Shown: positions 57,301-63,940 of the stretch, piece after piece
Numbering within the stretch: position 1 is the first letter of the stretch
How the letters are laid out: every line of letters starts with the position of its first letter
Assembly (NCBI GenBank): GCA_964036045.1
Contig: OZ038388.1
Coordinates: 7,292,390-7,356,389, forward strand
DNA length: 64,000 nt
Direction of reading: 5' to 3'
Source: Eutreptiella sp. 'Long Island Sound 2002'
Lineage: Eukaryota > Euglenozoa > Euglenophyceae > Eutreptiales > Eutreptiaceae
Notes under the pieces: generated by a model
What the model was told of the DNA's origin: nothing
The model's input: only the letters and a program-made list of their open reading frames with translations
The model's database searches: none
Position numbers and translations under genes: made by a program

Positions 57301-59025
57301 TAGGGAAAAGGGCCCAATTGACAGGCACCATGAATCAGTTATTATGAACTCTGGCACAAAATGTGCCGAAAGTTTTTTTTGAGCATTAAAATTGGTCGAT
57401 TTTCTTTTTCACCAAACATATGGCAAATGATGACTTTTCTGATCCCCTCGACACGCTGATTCCAAAAATCCCATTTTCATTTTTTGCCAAATTTTGGGTC
57501 TGGGTCACCTCCGAGGCCCGGGGGGTCAGTCTCGGTAGGATATTGGGGGTCCTGTCAATTGACCCCTTTTGGGGGGGGGTCTAGCCAGGGGGCTCTATCA
57601 ACCCTCCCCCCCTTTCAATTGCAAGCCCGGTTGCCCCAGTCAGGGTTAGGGCTTGCCTTACAACGTGTTGAGGCCAAGGAGAGAGCGCCCCAGCCAAGTG
57701 GAGGCTCTACCTTGAGCCGCATCATCAACAGATCTTATGAGGTGGGAGGGCAACTGTCTTCACAACCGTCGCAGGAGGATGCCTCAACCTGGTCGCCAGA
57801 TGGATGCGGGCTGCGGTGCTCTTACTCAACAGAGGAGGTTGCCCCATGATGCGTGTGTGGGCACTGTCCCCAAAACCGGCAGAGGAGGAGAAGACGCTAA
57901 AGTTTGTGAATGGGTGACAGTCCCAAGTAGCGGCCCCGTGGCAAGTGTCTTTGGGCGACCGTCACCCGTACCGCTGGGGTGGGGCCTTTGCATGCGGTTT
58001 GGAGTCAACCAAAGCCCCCTAGGAAGGCACCCACTACCACTGCTACTTCCTTTACGTCCACGATCACCCTTGCCTTGGTGTGGAGTGTAGTGCGGTGTGG
58101 TGCCGTGCTTCTGGTTGACCGTAGGCTGCACATGGGTGTCCGGGCAGGTTAACAATGAAATGAGCCAACACATCGTTGAGTTGAGGAGAGCCATTTTGCA
58201 CATCTACACATCAAATGCAACAAATCCATCTGAATGACTTCACTTTCGACTGACAGTATGTTAGAGGAATAGAGCCGGTAAGGTTGTGATGCCCCTGAAG
58301 CAGTGCAGGCGGAAAGCCTACAACGGTGAAAATCACTCAGCTTTGATGCCTGCACAGGTCCGCCACTGTCTCAACCAATGCTGAAAGCTTGATTTTCCTC
58401 CATATTCAAAATAGGGGGGCGACACCGTTTCATCAAACACCTCACCGATCGCATGATGAAAAACCAAAGCCGGCCAAAAACTCCGATTTTGTGTCCAAAC
58501 AGGCATTATCACCCCCCACCCACCCCCCCACCCACCACGCAAGCGCCACATGTACGCGTGCTGCCACAGTAGAGTGGCCACTAACGGCACACCACCTGGC
58601 ACAGTATGCTGAGAGCATAAAGGCCCGCTATGAGACGTCAAACACCGAGAAGAAGGATACTGCATTGGCTTACAACAGCCAACTTGCGTTGGCGTGCAAC
58701 AGTGAATGTTGTTGCTCTGCCTGTGCCTTGTGCCCCTGCCCCTGCTCCTGCTTGTGCTTCTCCTCGGGCTGCTCAGGTTGCCGCAGCTGTGGAGGCGCAG
58801 CTGGACATTTATGCCAGCGCCGCTCTCGAGGATCCCGAACACGGGGAGCAGGAGCTCGAGTGCCTGCAGGGGTACTACAATGAGGCAATGGAGCTGGAGT
58901 TCAACTTCTTTGACTCTCAGCAAGTGGGCGATGAAGGCCTCGAACAGTCACGGGAGACGGTGGGCATGATGATGCAGAACATGATGTCGAACATCATCGA
59001 GCAGCAGGGCGAGGAGCTGCAGTAG
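42205..59025 (+). CDS. TENA/THI-4 (thiaminase II-like) protein, four exons over 16.8 kb
   Basis: Exons 42205-42330, 42619-42777, 56195-56455 and 58777-59025 are all phase 0 with GT-AG introns, giving 264 residues. The family landmarks appear in order: LWTAAWPSAERSLYHPFVLG, FKHYVAQDATFLRAYAESYA (Asp 51), ELELHR, SLGIDL, TLAYTDFLLA, HVLAAMAPCMRLYSFLG (Cys 144), SKWVAEYSDPEFQQ, and YYNEAMELEFNFF (Glu 221/223). TenA proteins are all-helical, haem-oxygenase-fold enzymes that salvage thiamin by hydrolysing aminopyrimidines. The Cys in the APC motif suggests the Cys-type subgroup. It is about 30 residues longer than usual because of a Met/Gln-rich C-terminal tail. The start is the ATG nearest the family N-terminus. 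Intron 2 is 13.4 kb and contains a LINE. Pyrimidine salvage activity is inferred. Confidence 0.9.
42331..42618 (+). other. TENA-like intron 1
   Basis: This is 288 bp, the shortest intron in the window. A (CCCT)n tract at about 42574-42605 precedes the acceptor ACTTCCAG. Confidence 0.8.
42619..42777 (+). CDS. TENA-like exon 2
   Basis: VFKHYVAQDATFLRAYAESY through QANQSELELHR, 53 codons, donor GTATGTGC. It holds the family's active-site Asp in the YVAQD motif. Confidence 0.9.
43230..43300 (-). repeat. SINE-like repeat copy, inverted and partial
   Basis: Read on the minus strand it gives TGGCTATGACCATATGCTTG, TGTCACGGGGGTATATGCG and ATCCGTTGCTCATGGCCC, matching 6875-6935. The GCTGCAGTGCAGC head is not included. 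Confidence 0.6.
43289..43831 (+). CDS. Unidentified 180-codon ORF in TENA intron 2
   Basis: The open frame contains VWGVMRGAEPTPIGKTRSQV, VYARPERATLTTQYGLEVRS and HRGRAQQKHPFPYLIRVGLL. The codon composition is less skewed than shadows nearby. Inside it (43505-43519) GTGGTATCGGAGCC resembles a primer-binding site of LTR elements, but no LTR was found. No domain is recognised and it may be non-coding. Confidence 0.25.
   Translation: MVIAITQGGGGVRCISTGRQANQIRERPQGSRGSTASGPGTHVMAHEEVWGVMRGAEPTPIGKTRSQVLPVVSEPCSAAMWQPVSAVYARPERATLTTQYGLEVRSAAANAVSKEAALLHEKHRGRAQQKHPFPYLIRVGLLPGGTQHNTHTNPAPRAPPNMMQDIQLEPCIARRRGVRD
44085..44159 (+). repeat. Telomere-like CCCTAA-type repeats before LINE monomer 1
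   Basis: Degenerate CCCTAACC/CCTTACCC/CCCCAACC units end in CCCTAACCCTAGCCCTAACC directly before the first LINE 5' monomer. Similar short arrays close both later monomers (45537-45553 and 46708-46755). Confidence 0.7.
44160..46760 (+). promoter_or_regulatory. LINE 5' region: two tandem promoter-like monomers
   Basis: Monomer 1 (44160 to about 45553) and monomer 2 (45562 to about 46755) both begin GAATATTGGGACCGAGCTGG. Both end with TCCACCCTAGACACTAAA, GGGTTATAAAACCAAGACTGG, TTCCACCAGCTC.GTGACCC and a telomere-like array. TTATAAAA (45500; 46674) is a plausible TATA box. Inside are ~163-bp subrepeats built on CTCATTTCACTTGTTT...CCAAATGGTCTAGGATCATT...GACCCATTTTTGACCCATTTTTGGTC: about four in monomer 1 and two in monomer 2. 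Tandem 5' promoter monomers are known in mammalian L1; promoter function here is inferred. Confidence 0.7.
47079..48677 (+). CDS. LINE ORF1 protein (unidentified fold)
   Basis: 532 residues from MSVRDTQARLATPGEEVIVP to a Lys/Arg/Glu-rich C-terminus (VISSLKRKRDLKEDEASSSN). No CCHC zinc knuckles, coiled coil or RRM could be recognised by eye. The central part is mixed alpha/beta in appearance. The usual ORF1 role is binding element RNA in an RNP and chaperoning it; the basic tail would fit, but this is inferred. The stop TGA overlaps the ORF2 ATG as ATGA, suggesting translation of ORF2 by termination-reinitiation. The frame is fully open, so the copy is fairly young. Confidence 0.85.
   Translation: MSVRDTQARLATPGEEVIVPADAGQLACLAAIDDADYIIPDEVVLESGVPEAASLSYDLFKDCDSSEKLAAVLYGSRPNVVLVGEMTEYDKIQNAIKRLLADLPMLGRFVAILLEPVSDDDDKPSFLNRALALNSNLPFGCDKLQMADRSLMHIRTHGRFDVWIASSTRDSRNLSPPPTYKLLRLMTPGAEVDKVVFHEPDVRDNQYAIQVHNDLINGLLGSIGLNSDEVHLLPGTDPRNSKLFFTELNEEQVHTMVSQFGSKPRFQIQPVEWYRGANLTNMSAVYEVWIKKTHKETWSPMLYASVLAMFWTIPGVLQAQSPVKIHVLGPSKLLLGLTETGHSLLKTRYRELVAAIGAVFKDVKTGQFLDRDIISKPTVPSTWKKELVGAVYILDVAPWWYLSDLTEALAPSVPCRYIADRVRWSVGEMRTATWRLTGESVTQLIRKVYLSDSGMPPMFVISEADYEARKRRITDRPRSTDDAKTRRQGLITAGEMAKAMELDDQVDKVISSLKRKRDLKEDEASSSNGAAR
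48674..52267 (+). CDS. LINE ORF2: endonuclease-reverse transcriptase-zinc finger
   Basis: 1197 residues to a TGA. The AP-endonuclease (about 13-270) keeps its key motifs: LSQNINGF (N), AIQEPH (E56), CADHNSLV, LRRIDRIHTTPDL and NSDHKAIL. The linker then leads to RT (about 510-790): SSPGLDGFSAKFFK, TMIPKTKAM, LRPIALQT, SVDFRNAFPT, GTRQGDPLSLALF, MMYADDLIIF (YADD 735-738) and SGLKVNLSKTA. A zf-RVT finger (C1145, C1148, H1156, C1161) lies near the end. The protein nicks target DNA and copies element RNA from the nick. The same frame stays open past the TGA (52268-53536) and supplies an RNase H domain, so the original product was longer. Confidence 0.95.
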   Translation: MTSASSIPLSSTLRVLSQNINGFQTKITMRKRKQKRIVALGSLLRSLEVDFFAIQEPHFITVEDRQAGMQCLSKYGYDQDGPLHEEGRGGVALAWKTSKWTLQSMKFLSPRAPKASLSSGPLEITLVVAHLHHKHTRRQSQWKDIAKELHGPNLILCADHNSLVVKHRDAFGPPEFEHDTSLRAREQEVTTSAKAGLQDVWVDIHCPTLTDIKDKESSCPTGFTYGYPREGERLDPQRLRRIDRIHTTPDLLSLATTVYPMFAANSDHKAILAEFTPPSFETEDTVPRFYRPEAILQDSEAMEDLETSLKSITSTGDQWWEDALGCIQKKAVRYQREHKNKKQSVELQALRLLRGSTRDSVTPAVYQFLSSLGIAATEAATAYTLLVGVYEKAPRDRTGMETLSKLKGVIVSGETSRDLRTRRNELYRLMRELQERKKLQQLVSRAGTAVRGAKAVANELVERWDQVSTPTGTTEEECVAYLKALGVEQRLRKAGGLLFKQLSPDIVHEGLKRLNSNSSPGLDGFSAKFFKRFSEIFEPQMYESLKRFLDVGTMPETWTSGVVTMIPKTKAMQTPDSLRPIALQTTRQKWLTNILLIQLEDVLLHCIPSQQTGFLRHRSILQHVYGSRALWDGLREGAALSVDFRNAFPTMSHEMVSAALGLMCIPFLYIRLILHLLRAPYLYSVGKGYVPGVYHHPRAGTRQGDPLSLALFSLVASFVIFPLQDLGPGLTIMMYADDLIIFLDGRANPQLLRRVWEVVSCFGQFSGLKVNLSKTAAIVRNCGGMEWARCFRDIGVDVKNFVKYMGVRLGNIRHQQDDQGWGLTIEQAFAPALQEAFRRARVVSTLQLSMDERAFMLTSWILPVVAWVSKAYYAPISVVRQLKLVYHVTMGTNSWGITLPILSRPRTQGGLALPEPELFLMHQAAAPFVSLLGEPHKYPDKAVETFYAWATTIGFIPSKDNLPCIQLGMVRTAELTFLGWSAKAHSQIQRVAPQVAPPANRDQLPLWHSVYFRNEFNCSYYNTKMIRQGVLTWGQLQSLEDVRLLNALPRTWKGVYNHGGRLLNKVPSQGGFDTPAVHAQNWTRAWLLQFYASQPGVRDPQTPEVWEQWAQAQLPPRVRDFAQKVLWHKLTVHARVYKRSGTDKCPVCSQKETVKHAMVECPMFKAAAAVIQHYYGPVDTGNGKSAVRDMMESDQQE
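52268..53536 (+). pseudogene. LINE ORF2 continuation: RNase H domain cut by in-frame stops
   Basis: It is in the same frame as ORF2, after TGA (52265-52267) and interrupted by TAG (52889-52891). The RNase H layout is clear: IVYTDGSSK (Asp), NNGAELWAALEAL (Glu), LAILTNSQYL (Asp position is Asn) and EHVPAHVNVQGNEVANGLAM (His present, final Asp position is Asn). Two of four acidic catalytic residues are therefore amide. The tail (from about 53170) is Ser/Asp/Glu-rich with a duplicated AADTLSAADTLS and a basic end. Either this copy has decayed only here, or stops are read through; decay is the simpler view. Confidence 0.85.
53537..53739 (+). other. LINE spacer with two related stem-loops
   Basis: CCGCG-TCTTGT-CGCGG (53650-53665) is a perfect 5-bp hairpin with a 6-base loop. 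CCCTGCG-TCCTGT-CGCGGG (53705-53723) is a similar one with a single bulge. Loops share TCYTGT. Such structures in LINE RNAs can be bound by the RT or affect translation; the role here is inferred. Confidence 0.55.
53740..54381 (+). CDS. LINE ORF3 candidate, unidentified
   Basis: 213 residues from MPPGRTWQEKGPRQQRHGPY (basic) through VQALSQLDAVANEGLRAVEA, WARNQQIWLRLDQPHSTRMH, MSNQELYSVMVQINWTLKTQ and WHPFQWEAILHCPTAEGHRA to TLLSTPPCERRYA. It is fully open with ordinary composition, 203 bp after ORF2 ends. The N-terminus suggests nucleic-acid binding. No family was recognised. It could be a third element protein, a 3' fragment of ORF2 after a frameshift, or captured sequence. Confidence 0.6.
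   Translation: MPPGRTWQEKGPRQQRHGPYTHIQPAPKKVKPQQERQRFKVQALSQLDAVANEGLRAVEAELTTMAWARNQQIWLRLDQPHSTRMHCEIVDNHGEPWLMSNQELYSVMVQINWTLKTQALANMQVQWRPKSAGKWHPFQWEAILHCPTAEGHRAVPSSVSRTGDCMHVWLAGRADLLRLFQRTLFRQADPVPGDAVRFLYTLLSTPPCERRYA
54430..54505 (+). ncRNA. tRNA-like sequence near the LINE 3' end (SINE head or tRNA pseudogene)
   Basis: TAGCCCAGTGGATTAA fits an A box and GGTTCGAACCCC a B box at tRNA-like spacing. CCTCT...AGAGG could form an anticodon-type stem with an oversized loop. No complete acceptor stem is evident. Confidence 0.45.
54536..54664 (+). repeat. GA-rich microsatellite tract
   Basis: Interrupted (GA)n and GAGAGGGAGA units. Translated frames through it on either strand are low complexity. 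Confidence 0.85.
54665..55335 (+). repeat. Composite repeats: tRNA-like heads, LINE endonuclease scraps, SINE-like tail
   Basis: Two similar units. Heads at about 54680-54722 (GGGCTAACCGGCGCAAAGGG...GGTGGGTTCGAGCTGACC) and 55118-55165 (AGACTAACCGGCACTGTGGG...GGTGGGTGCGAGCTGACC) have B-box-like GGTTCGAG/GGTGCGAG. Segments at 54751-54830 and 54995-55095 are homologous to ORF2 49143-49240: ATGGTGAAATACC against TAGTGGTAAAACAC, then CGACACGTCSTYACGTG against TGACACGTCTTTACGTG; the peptide DTSLR/DTSSRAREQ against DTSLRAREQ. The last part (55237-55335) is a SINE-like copy with GCTGCAGTGCAGC. Confidence 0.6.
55336..56194 (+). other. 3' part of TENA intron 2, no gene recognised
   Basis: C-runs dominate 55358-55455. 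Frames here are overlapping shadows on both strands. Pyrimidine-rich sequence leads to the acceptor TTTGCCCCAG. Confidence 0.5.
56195..56455 (+). CDS. TENA-like exon 3
   Basis: GYSESLGIDLDGPEAEPSPA through SPYSKWVAEYSDPEFQQ, 87 codons, donor GTGTTGTG. It contains the catalytic Cys candidate in AMAPCMRLY. Confidence 0.9.
56475..56620 (+). repeat. (CGTGTG)n microsatellite, ~140 bp
   Basis: Near-perfect CGTGTG hexamers with a short GT block and a GCGC tail, 20 bp inside the intron. Long open frames through it (poly Val-Arg, Cys-Val or Thr-His) are artefacts. Alternating purine-pyrimidine sequence of this length can adopt Z-DNA. Confidence 0.95.
57257..57612. mobile_element. MITE family E, complete copy
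   Basis: The left G-run with GTCAATAGAGCCCCC and the right GGGGGCTCTATCAACCC plus C-run are inverted over about 18 bp. A second inverted pair, CCAATTGACAGG and CCTGTCAATTGA, lies inside. It is 356 bp and non-coding. Relatives are at 31424-31751 and 17041-17150. It lies in TENA intron 3. Confidence 0.8.
58777..59025 (+). CDS. TENA-like exon 4 (terminal)
   Basis: VAAAVEAQLDIYASAALEDP, then YYNEAMELEFNFF with the conserved C-terminal Glu, then a tail with GMMMQNMMSNIIEQQGEELQ and TAG. An alternative acceptor 9 bp downstream would drop three residues and keep the frame. Confidence 0.9.
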   Translation, partial: VAAAVEAQLDIYASAALEDPEHGEQELECLQGYYNEAMELEFNFFDSQQVGDEGLEQSRETVGMMMQNMMSNIIEQQGEELQ

Positions 59026-61525
59026 GCGGTGGCACGGCCCAGGCGAGCATCTGGTGCATGGGTGGTCTTGATGGTGTCCAGCAAAGGCCCATTGCGGCCT
59101 GCTGGCGTTAATTGGTGCCTTCGTGTGAGGGTCGGGGGGTTAGCGGAGTCCAGCCCGTTCCCTGTTCAAAGACCATGTTGGTCATCTTTCGGGTTCGAAT
59201 CGCGATGTGCGCGTGCGCACAGCGTGCGTCGGCGATGCGGATACCAGTCACCGTTTTGCAGTGCCTGCACTGAGAAGCGTCGTGGGCCGGAAGGAGGGCC
59301 CTTTTGATGGTGAAGCGGACAACAACGGCCGTCTACGAGCACCAACGGCTGTAGGGCGACAGCAGGGGACCGTTAGCGCTGGGGCATAGGTAGCGGGACG
59401 ATAACAAGGCCCGTACCTCACTGACGAGGCACTGAGAAAGAGGGAGAGATGAGTGGTTTTGCGGACTTCGAAGGTGCCAATGGAATGCGACACCCCTTTG
59501 AGCCTCCAAGGCACCCCCCCCCCCCCCCCGCCCCACAGCCCAGGGGCTGCGGTGAGTGTGATGTCCTCTGGCAAGCCTCGCCGGTCTCGAGACCCGCCGG
59601 CCTGGTCCTGTCTCCAGTGGCTCGGCCCTGACCTCGTGCATCATGTCTCGGATTGTACACTGCCCATTGTGTCTCCGACACCGTGGCACGTTGTGGGACC
59701 TGCGGTGGCTGCCACTGCATGTGGGTGAGCGCAGATCCTCCACCGACTGCTTTGCGTAGGGCCCCAGTGCCCCTGATCAGGACCCTGAATTGACGTGGTC
59801 GTGTAGGCACGTGTGCATGTGTGCATGGGCACGGGCATGTGCCGGGCTTCACTGTGCTGGGGTCGCCCATGGTCTGCGGTGGCCTTGTAGCCCCGAGTCC
59901 AACGCGGGGGAGCCTGACAGGCCTGCCATAGTACCTCCGGGGGAAGGCGCTTCAGGATCCCTCAAGACGGGTGGTGGACACACACCCGAACCGCGCCACA
60001 TGGGGTATGTATGTGGCATACCGCCAGTGCCTGGGGGATTCTGACCTGGGGATCAGGCCCGTTTCCCCTGCGCCGCTTTTTCCGGACGGTTTGGTGCGGG
60101 GTTTTGAGAGGGTCGTCAGATAGGGTCGCAGCGCACGCGGAGGTGCACCATGTGGATCAACGTCTGGTCGGCGTTGTGAGTCTGAGATTGCGCAAAAAGG
60201 TACGAATGTTGGACCGCAGCGCGTCGTCGTTCGCCCTCTCCCGTATTATCTGGCAGCTGTCTTATAAATCGGTCAGTGAGCTCCAGTCGCATGGGCCGAG
60301 CCGTGTGCGCATGTGCGTGCGTGCGTGCGTGCGCGCGCGCGTGTTTGCTTGGTCTCTTCACGCAGTGTGTGTGTCTGCGTGCGTGCGTGAGCGTGTGCGA
60401 CCTAACCTGACCTGACCCCGTGTCCAAGCGGCAGCAACGGTGCAAGACGTGAGCACTGCCTCGCACGGCAGTCCCCACTGGGCCCCTTTCGACTGAAGCA
60501 GCCCCCCTTCGAAGTGCTCTTCGGGGGTCCGTCCCCTTCAGCACCCGGCGGTCGCGGGGCCGGGGCTCCTCAGCTCCGTCTCAGGATGCACCATGACACC
60601 CAACACACTTCAGGCACACAGGGCACGAAATGTAGTGCAGCCCCGTCGCGGCTATGGCTACCGTCCCCTTGCCCCAGGGCCCCCTCATCGTTGCCGAATT
60701 GTGCAGCTGAGCCTCTGTGGAATAGCCGCTGCTGTGCCCATACTGACTGGACTTCGGTTTTGCAGCCCCTCAAGCGCTGCTTCAAGACTTGACAGTCTTC
60801 GGACCGTGAGCTCCACGTCCCTGACGACGAATACTATGAGGCGTGAAATCGAGACGAACATATGAGTACTGCCAAGTGATGCGTTTTGCGATTGCTTTGG
60901 ATTGTGCTGTGCTCTGCAGTGCTATGCTGAGTGTTCTGTTGTGCCTAGCTGCATTGTGCTGTGCTGTGCTGTACTGTGGAGTGCTGCGCTGTGTCGGTGT
61001 TTGTAGGCTTGAGGCTTGTGTTGCATTGCGTTGTTGTGCCAAAATCCCGACATATCAAAGACAAACCAGCAGACTCGCTGATTGGCTCTAAGGTAGGGGT
61101 AGGCCTATGGGCAGCCAAACAAGTTGTATGCAGACAGGCGCAGAACGGGAACAAGACATGGATGCCTGGTCCGAATCGTCCACTCGTAGCTCATAGAGGG
61201 CGCCTCTTGCGTGGTGCATGGTGCGGGCGCACGGTGCGATGTCAGCCCACGGGGGGGCGGCCTGCACTGAATGCCGCCGCTTGCCCATGTGCGTCCGGGA
61301 CAATGCCCTGCTCATGCAGTGCTCTGATAGTGTCGCATGCTCATTGCTCCTCTCCGGAACCGGCCACGGGGCCCACCCCGCCCCTCCCCTCCCCCATACC
61401 CACAAGGCCCAAGGGCGGCTGGCAGTCACCTGATTCCAGGAAAGGAGACATGCCAAACAAAGCACAGCGTGTTTTTTTTTTGGGGGGGTCGTGGCGCACT
61501 CCGTTACTGACACGGATGAGCGTAT
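59026..61525. other. Intergenic with repeat fragments
   Basis: It contains a tRNA-like segment (59117-59205: GGGGGTTAGCGGAGTCC and later GGGTTCGAATCGCG), a repeat at 59570-59640 shared with 19548-19625, a GTGC microsatellite (60309-60342) and a GTGCTGTGCTGT-rich stretch (60905-60985). Both strands near 60.1-60.3 kb have short frames but no recognisable domain. Confidence 0.4.
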
Positions 61526-61827
61526 GGGGGCGTACCGTGCGCTGTGCGCGCTGTGCGAAAAGTTGGCTGTTCTCCACCACCGGGAGTTCGGTAAGTTCAG
61601 AAGATTGAAAGGACGTCATTGAATGGCTGCTGCAGTGGATGGGGCTATAGGGGGCAGAATTTAGGTCCCTGGGACCCATGGCAAGCATCAGATGTTTGAA
61701 TTTTTGAGTTTTGAATTAATTGTGCATGATTCCGCAGGTGGGTGGTTTTCAGGGTTGTTACCTGGATAATCACCGTAATAATTGGCGCTGTGCCCGCGCT
61801 GTGCGCGCGCTGTGCGAAAACGCCCCC
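61526..61827. mobile_element. MITE family D with perfect TAT target duplication
   Basis: It starts GGGGGCGTACCGTGCGCTGTGC and ends GCGCGCTGTGCGAAAACGCCCCC. TAT precedes (61523-61525) and follows (61828-61830) the element. It is nearly identical to 30759-31073, so the family moved recently. Non-coding. Confidence 0.9.
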
Positions 61828-61992
61828 TATGACACCCTCGCATGCCTCGATGCTGATTTGGTTGCCCCCGTTGGGACTTTGGTTCGGGTGCAGCCCGATC
61901 CCCGACGCCAGCGCAACCGCAGCCCGTCACCCTCCGCCGTCCTGCGCTTGCAGTTCGTCTTGTGTGCCCGCCCCAGTGGTCCTCCACATGGC

Positions 61993-62135
61993 ATGGCAGG
62001 CACGGGCATCTTCAATGGCTACAGCACGGAGTTCCCGGGGCAGGACGTGCGGGACCAGCCCTGTCACGCGGAGTACAAGTTCACGGACCTGCGGCAGTTC
62101 AAGCTCGGCTGCGGCAAGGACTGTATCCCGAACGG
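61993..62135 (+). CDS. Exon of an unidentified gene continuing past the right edge
   Basis: From an ATG the frame reads MAGTGIFNGYSTEFPGQDVR, DQPCHAEYKFTDLRQFKLGC, GKDCIPN, ending two bases into a codon at donor GTGTGGTC. The split codon completes as Gly with the exon at 63941. The composition is balanced and protein-like, unlike flanking sequence. The frame is also open upstream to possible acceptors at 61953 or 61976, so the ATG may be internal. No family was recognised. Confidence 0.5.
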
Positions 62136-63940
62136 GTGTGGTCTGGGGGAGTGTGGGGGGGGGGTGGCAGGCCGTTGCTTAGTGGCGTGCCCAACCCCCG
62201 GGAGGTGGGTGGGGCTGAGACCCCCGGAAAAGGTCGTATGCGTGAATCAGCCTCACATTTCCACGGACGGTGACATGCTGGTCTGTCTAGGGACTAGGTC
62301 GGCCCACGGAATTCCCAGCAGAGGGACGAAAAACAATCAGGGTATGCCTTACGGCCATGCTAGTCATTGGCATTTCTGCCCAGTTTGGTGCTGGATGCAG
62401 GACTGTCTTTAAAGGGGGGGTGGGGGGGGCTTTGTGGCGCCAAAATAAACGAACGTTCACGGGTACGCTCTCTGCTTCATGGTCATGGGACGTTCTGTAC
62501 TTCAAAGGTTGGCGGTTGGCGGTTGGCAATTGGTGGCAGTTGGCAGTTGGCTGTTGGCGGTTGGTGGCGGCTGGTGGCGGTTGGTGGTTGGCGGTTGGTG
62601 GTTGGTAGGGATTGGCGGTTGGCGGTTGGCGGCGGTTGGCGCAAGTCAGTTTAGGCCAAAAAATTTGTTCAGCGCCTTCGGCGCCTCTAACAACTCAGGG
62701 TCTCCGGGGGGGGTCCCCCCACAGCACCCCCCCCCCCCCCGACCCCCCCCTCTTAAGGAAAACTCTGGGCTGTTTTTTTGAGGGGGGGGGCATCCACCAG
62801 TCCTGAGTGCGGCCCTGTTGAGGGGGTAGGGGGGGCAAGACTCCGTGTTGTCTCGCCTTGTCTTCTCCTCCGTGAAAGAAGTGGGTGGGCCACGATGGGC
62901 CTGTCCCGGAGTGTTGCATTGCGGATTCTCAAAGTACGCGTGTTCTGTTCCGTCCGGGTCCGTGCCCCGTCGGAGAGCGCGGCTGACTCACATGCAGCGT
63001 CCTCTGTGGTATCGCTCGAAGATGGCAGTGCACGCCCCCTCTCTGCGAGGGATCGGCCTACCCCAGACGATACTGTGTGTTCCTGGTCCTGGCGCCAACA
63101 TGTGTCGGGCGTGCAGCCCCAAGGCGCTCACCTTAGGTCTCCTGCGGGTCCGGAGCAGAGGCATGAAAAAGACGCCTTGAAATGGGATGGGGGGCCAAAA
63201 GGGTTTTCCCAAAGTGTTCATTGCGACGCACGCTTCGAAGTGGTGCAATGTTTGGAGTGAACAATCGGACGTGTTTCACTAGTCTACGGTCCGTTTTTGA
63301 CGAGGGACCGCACTGAGATGCCAGAACGCCCGCCCCCATAATCAAGTTTGGAGCCGGCCCGGACCCTTCAATGCACTTGATTTGTCTCCCGAGTACAGTT
63401 TTGCTCATGTGGGCGGGCGGGCGGATGCGTCCGATGGATTGGCCCGAGCCCCCCTGTTTGGGAATTGGGGGGGGGGGGGGGGGGCAGGCGGTGATGTATT
63501 AGAACGGCCGTGCACCGTAGGAGGAGGGGGGGTTACCCCCCCCTGGACCAACCCCCCCCTCCCTCCTCCCCTTCCAATGTTTGAGGCTGACAGCCAAAAT
63601 TTTGCTTCGGCGCCTTCGGTGCCAAGAGGATTTAAGATTCAATTTTTTCGGCCCGCCTTCCGCGGGGACATAGGGGGACCCTGGGAAGAGGGGGGGTCCC
63701 AGCCAAAACCCCTCCCCCCCCCCTCCCCGCTTTCTAATACATCCTGCGGGAAGGGCTGCGTTGAAGCAATCCTCTGGCTGGGGGTGCCGGCCCCTCTCCC
63801 AGAGAATGCCTTGCCCGCAGTGCAGCGGGTGTAAGGGACGCGAAGGCGGTTCCTCCCCCTTCTCGCAGCCCCAGAGGCTGCGCACAGTCCGTGTCGCTCG
63901 GCCCACGCCCCCACACGCTCCCGCACATGTCCCTCCGCAG
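62136..63940 (+). other. Probable intron of the right-edge gene
   Basis: This is 1.8 kb. It contains a GGCGGTTGGC-type minisatellite (about 62505-62645), a repeat related to 180-300 at 62685-62770, several G/C-runs, and an acceptor CCCTCCGCAG. No other gene was recognised. Confidence 0.4.
62505..62645 (+). repeat. TTGGCGGTTGGC/TTGGTGGC minisatellite
   Basis: Irregular tandem GGCGGTTGGC, GGCAGTTGGC and GGTGGTTGGC units. Translated frames are Trp/Gly/Val repeats and not genes. Confidence 0.85.

Larger units (their letters stand above)
56456..58776 (+). other. TENA-like intron 3
   Basis: This is 2.3 kb. It begins next to a CGTGTG microsatellite and includes a complete MITE (57257-57612). No other gene was recognised. 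A T/C-rich tract ends at acceptor GGCTGCTCAG. Confidence 0.7.

Noticed and set aside
59117-59205. Functional tRNA gene
   Set aside because: A B-box-like GGGTTCGAATC is present but neither a proper acceptor stem nor an anticodon arm could be folded by eye.
60116-60415. Genes on either strand around 60.1-60.4 kb
   Set aside because: Several short frames look moderately protein-like on both strands, but none has a recognisable domain or convincing splice sites.
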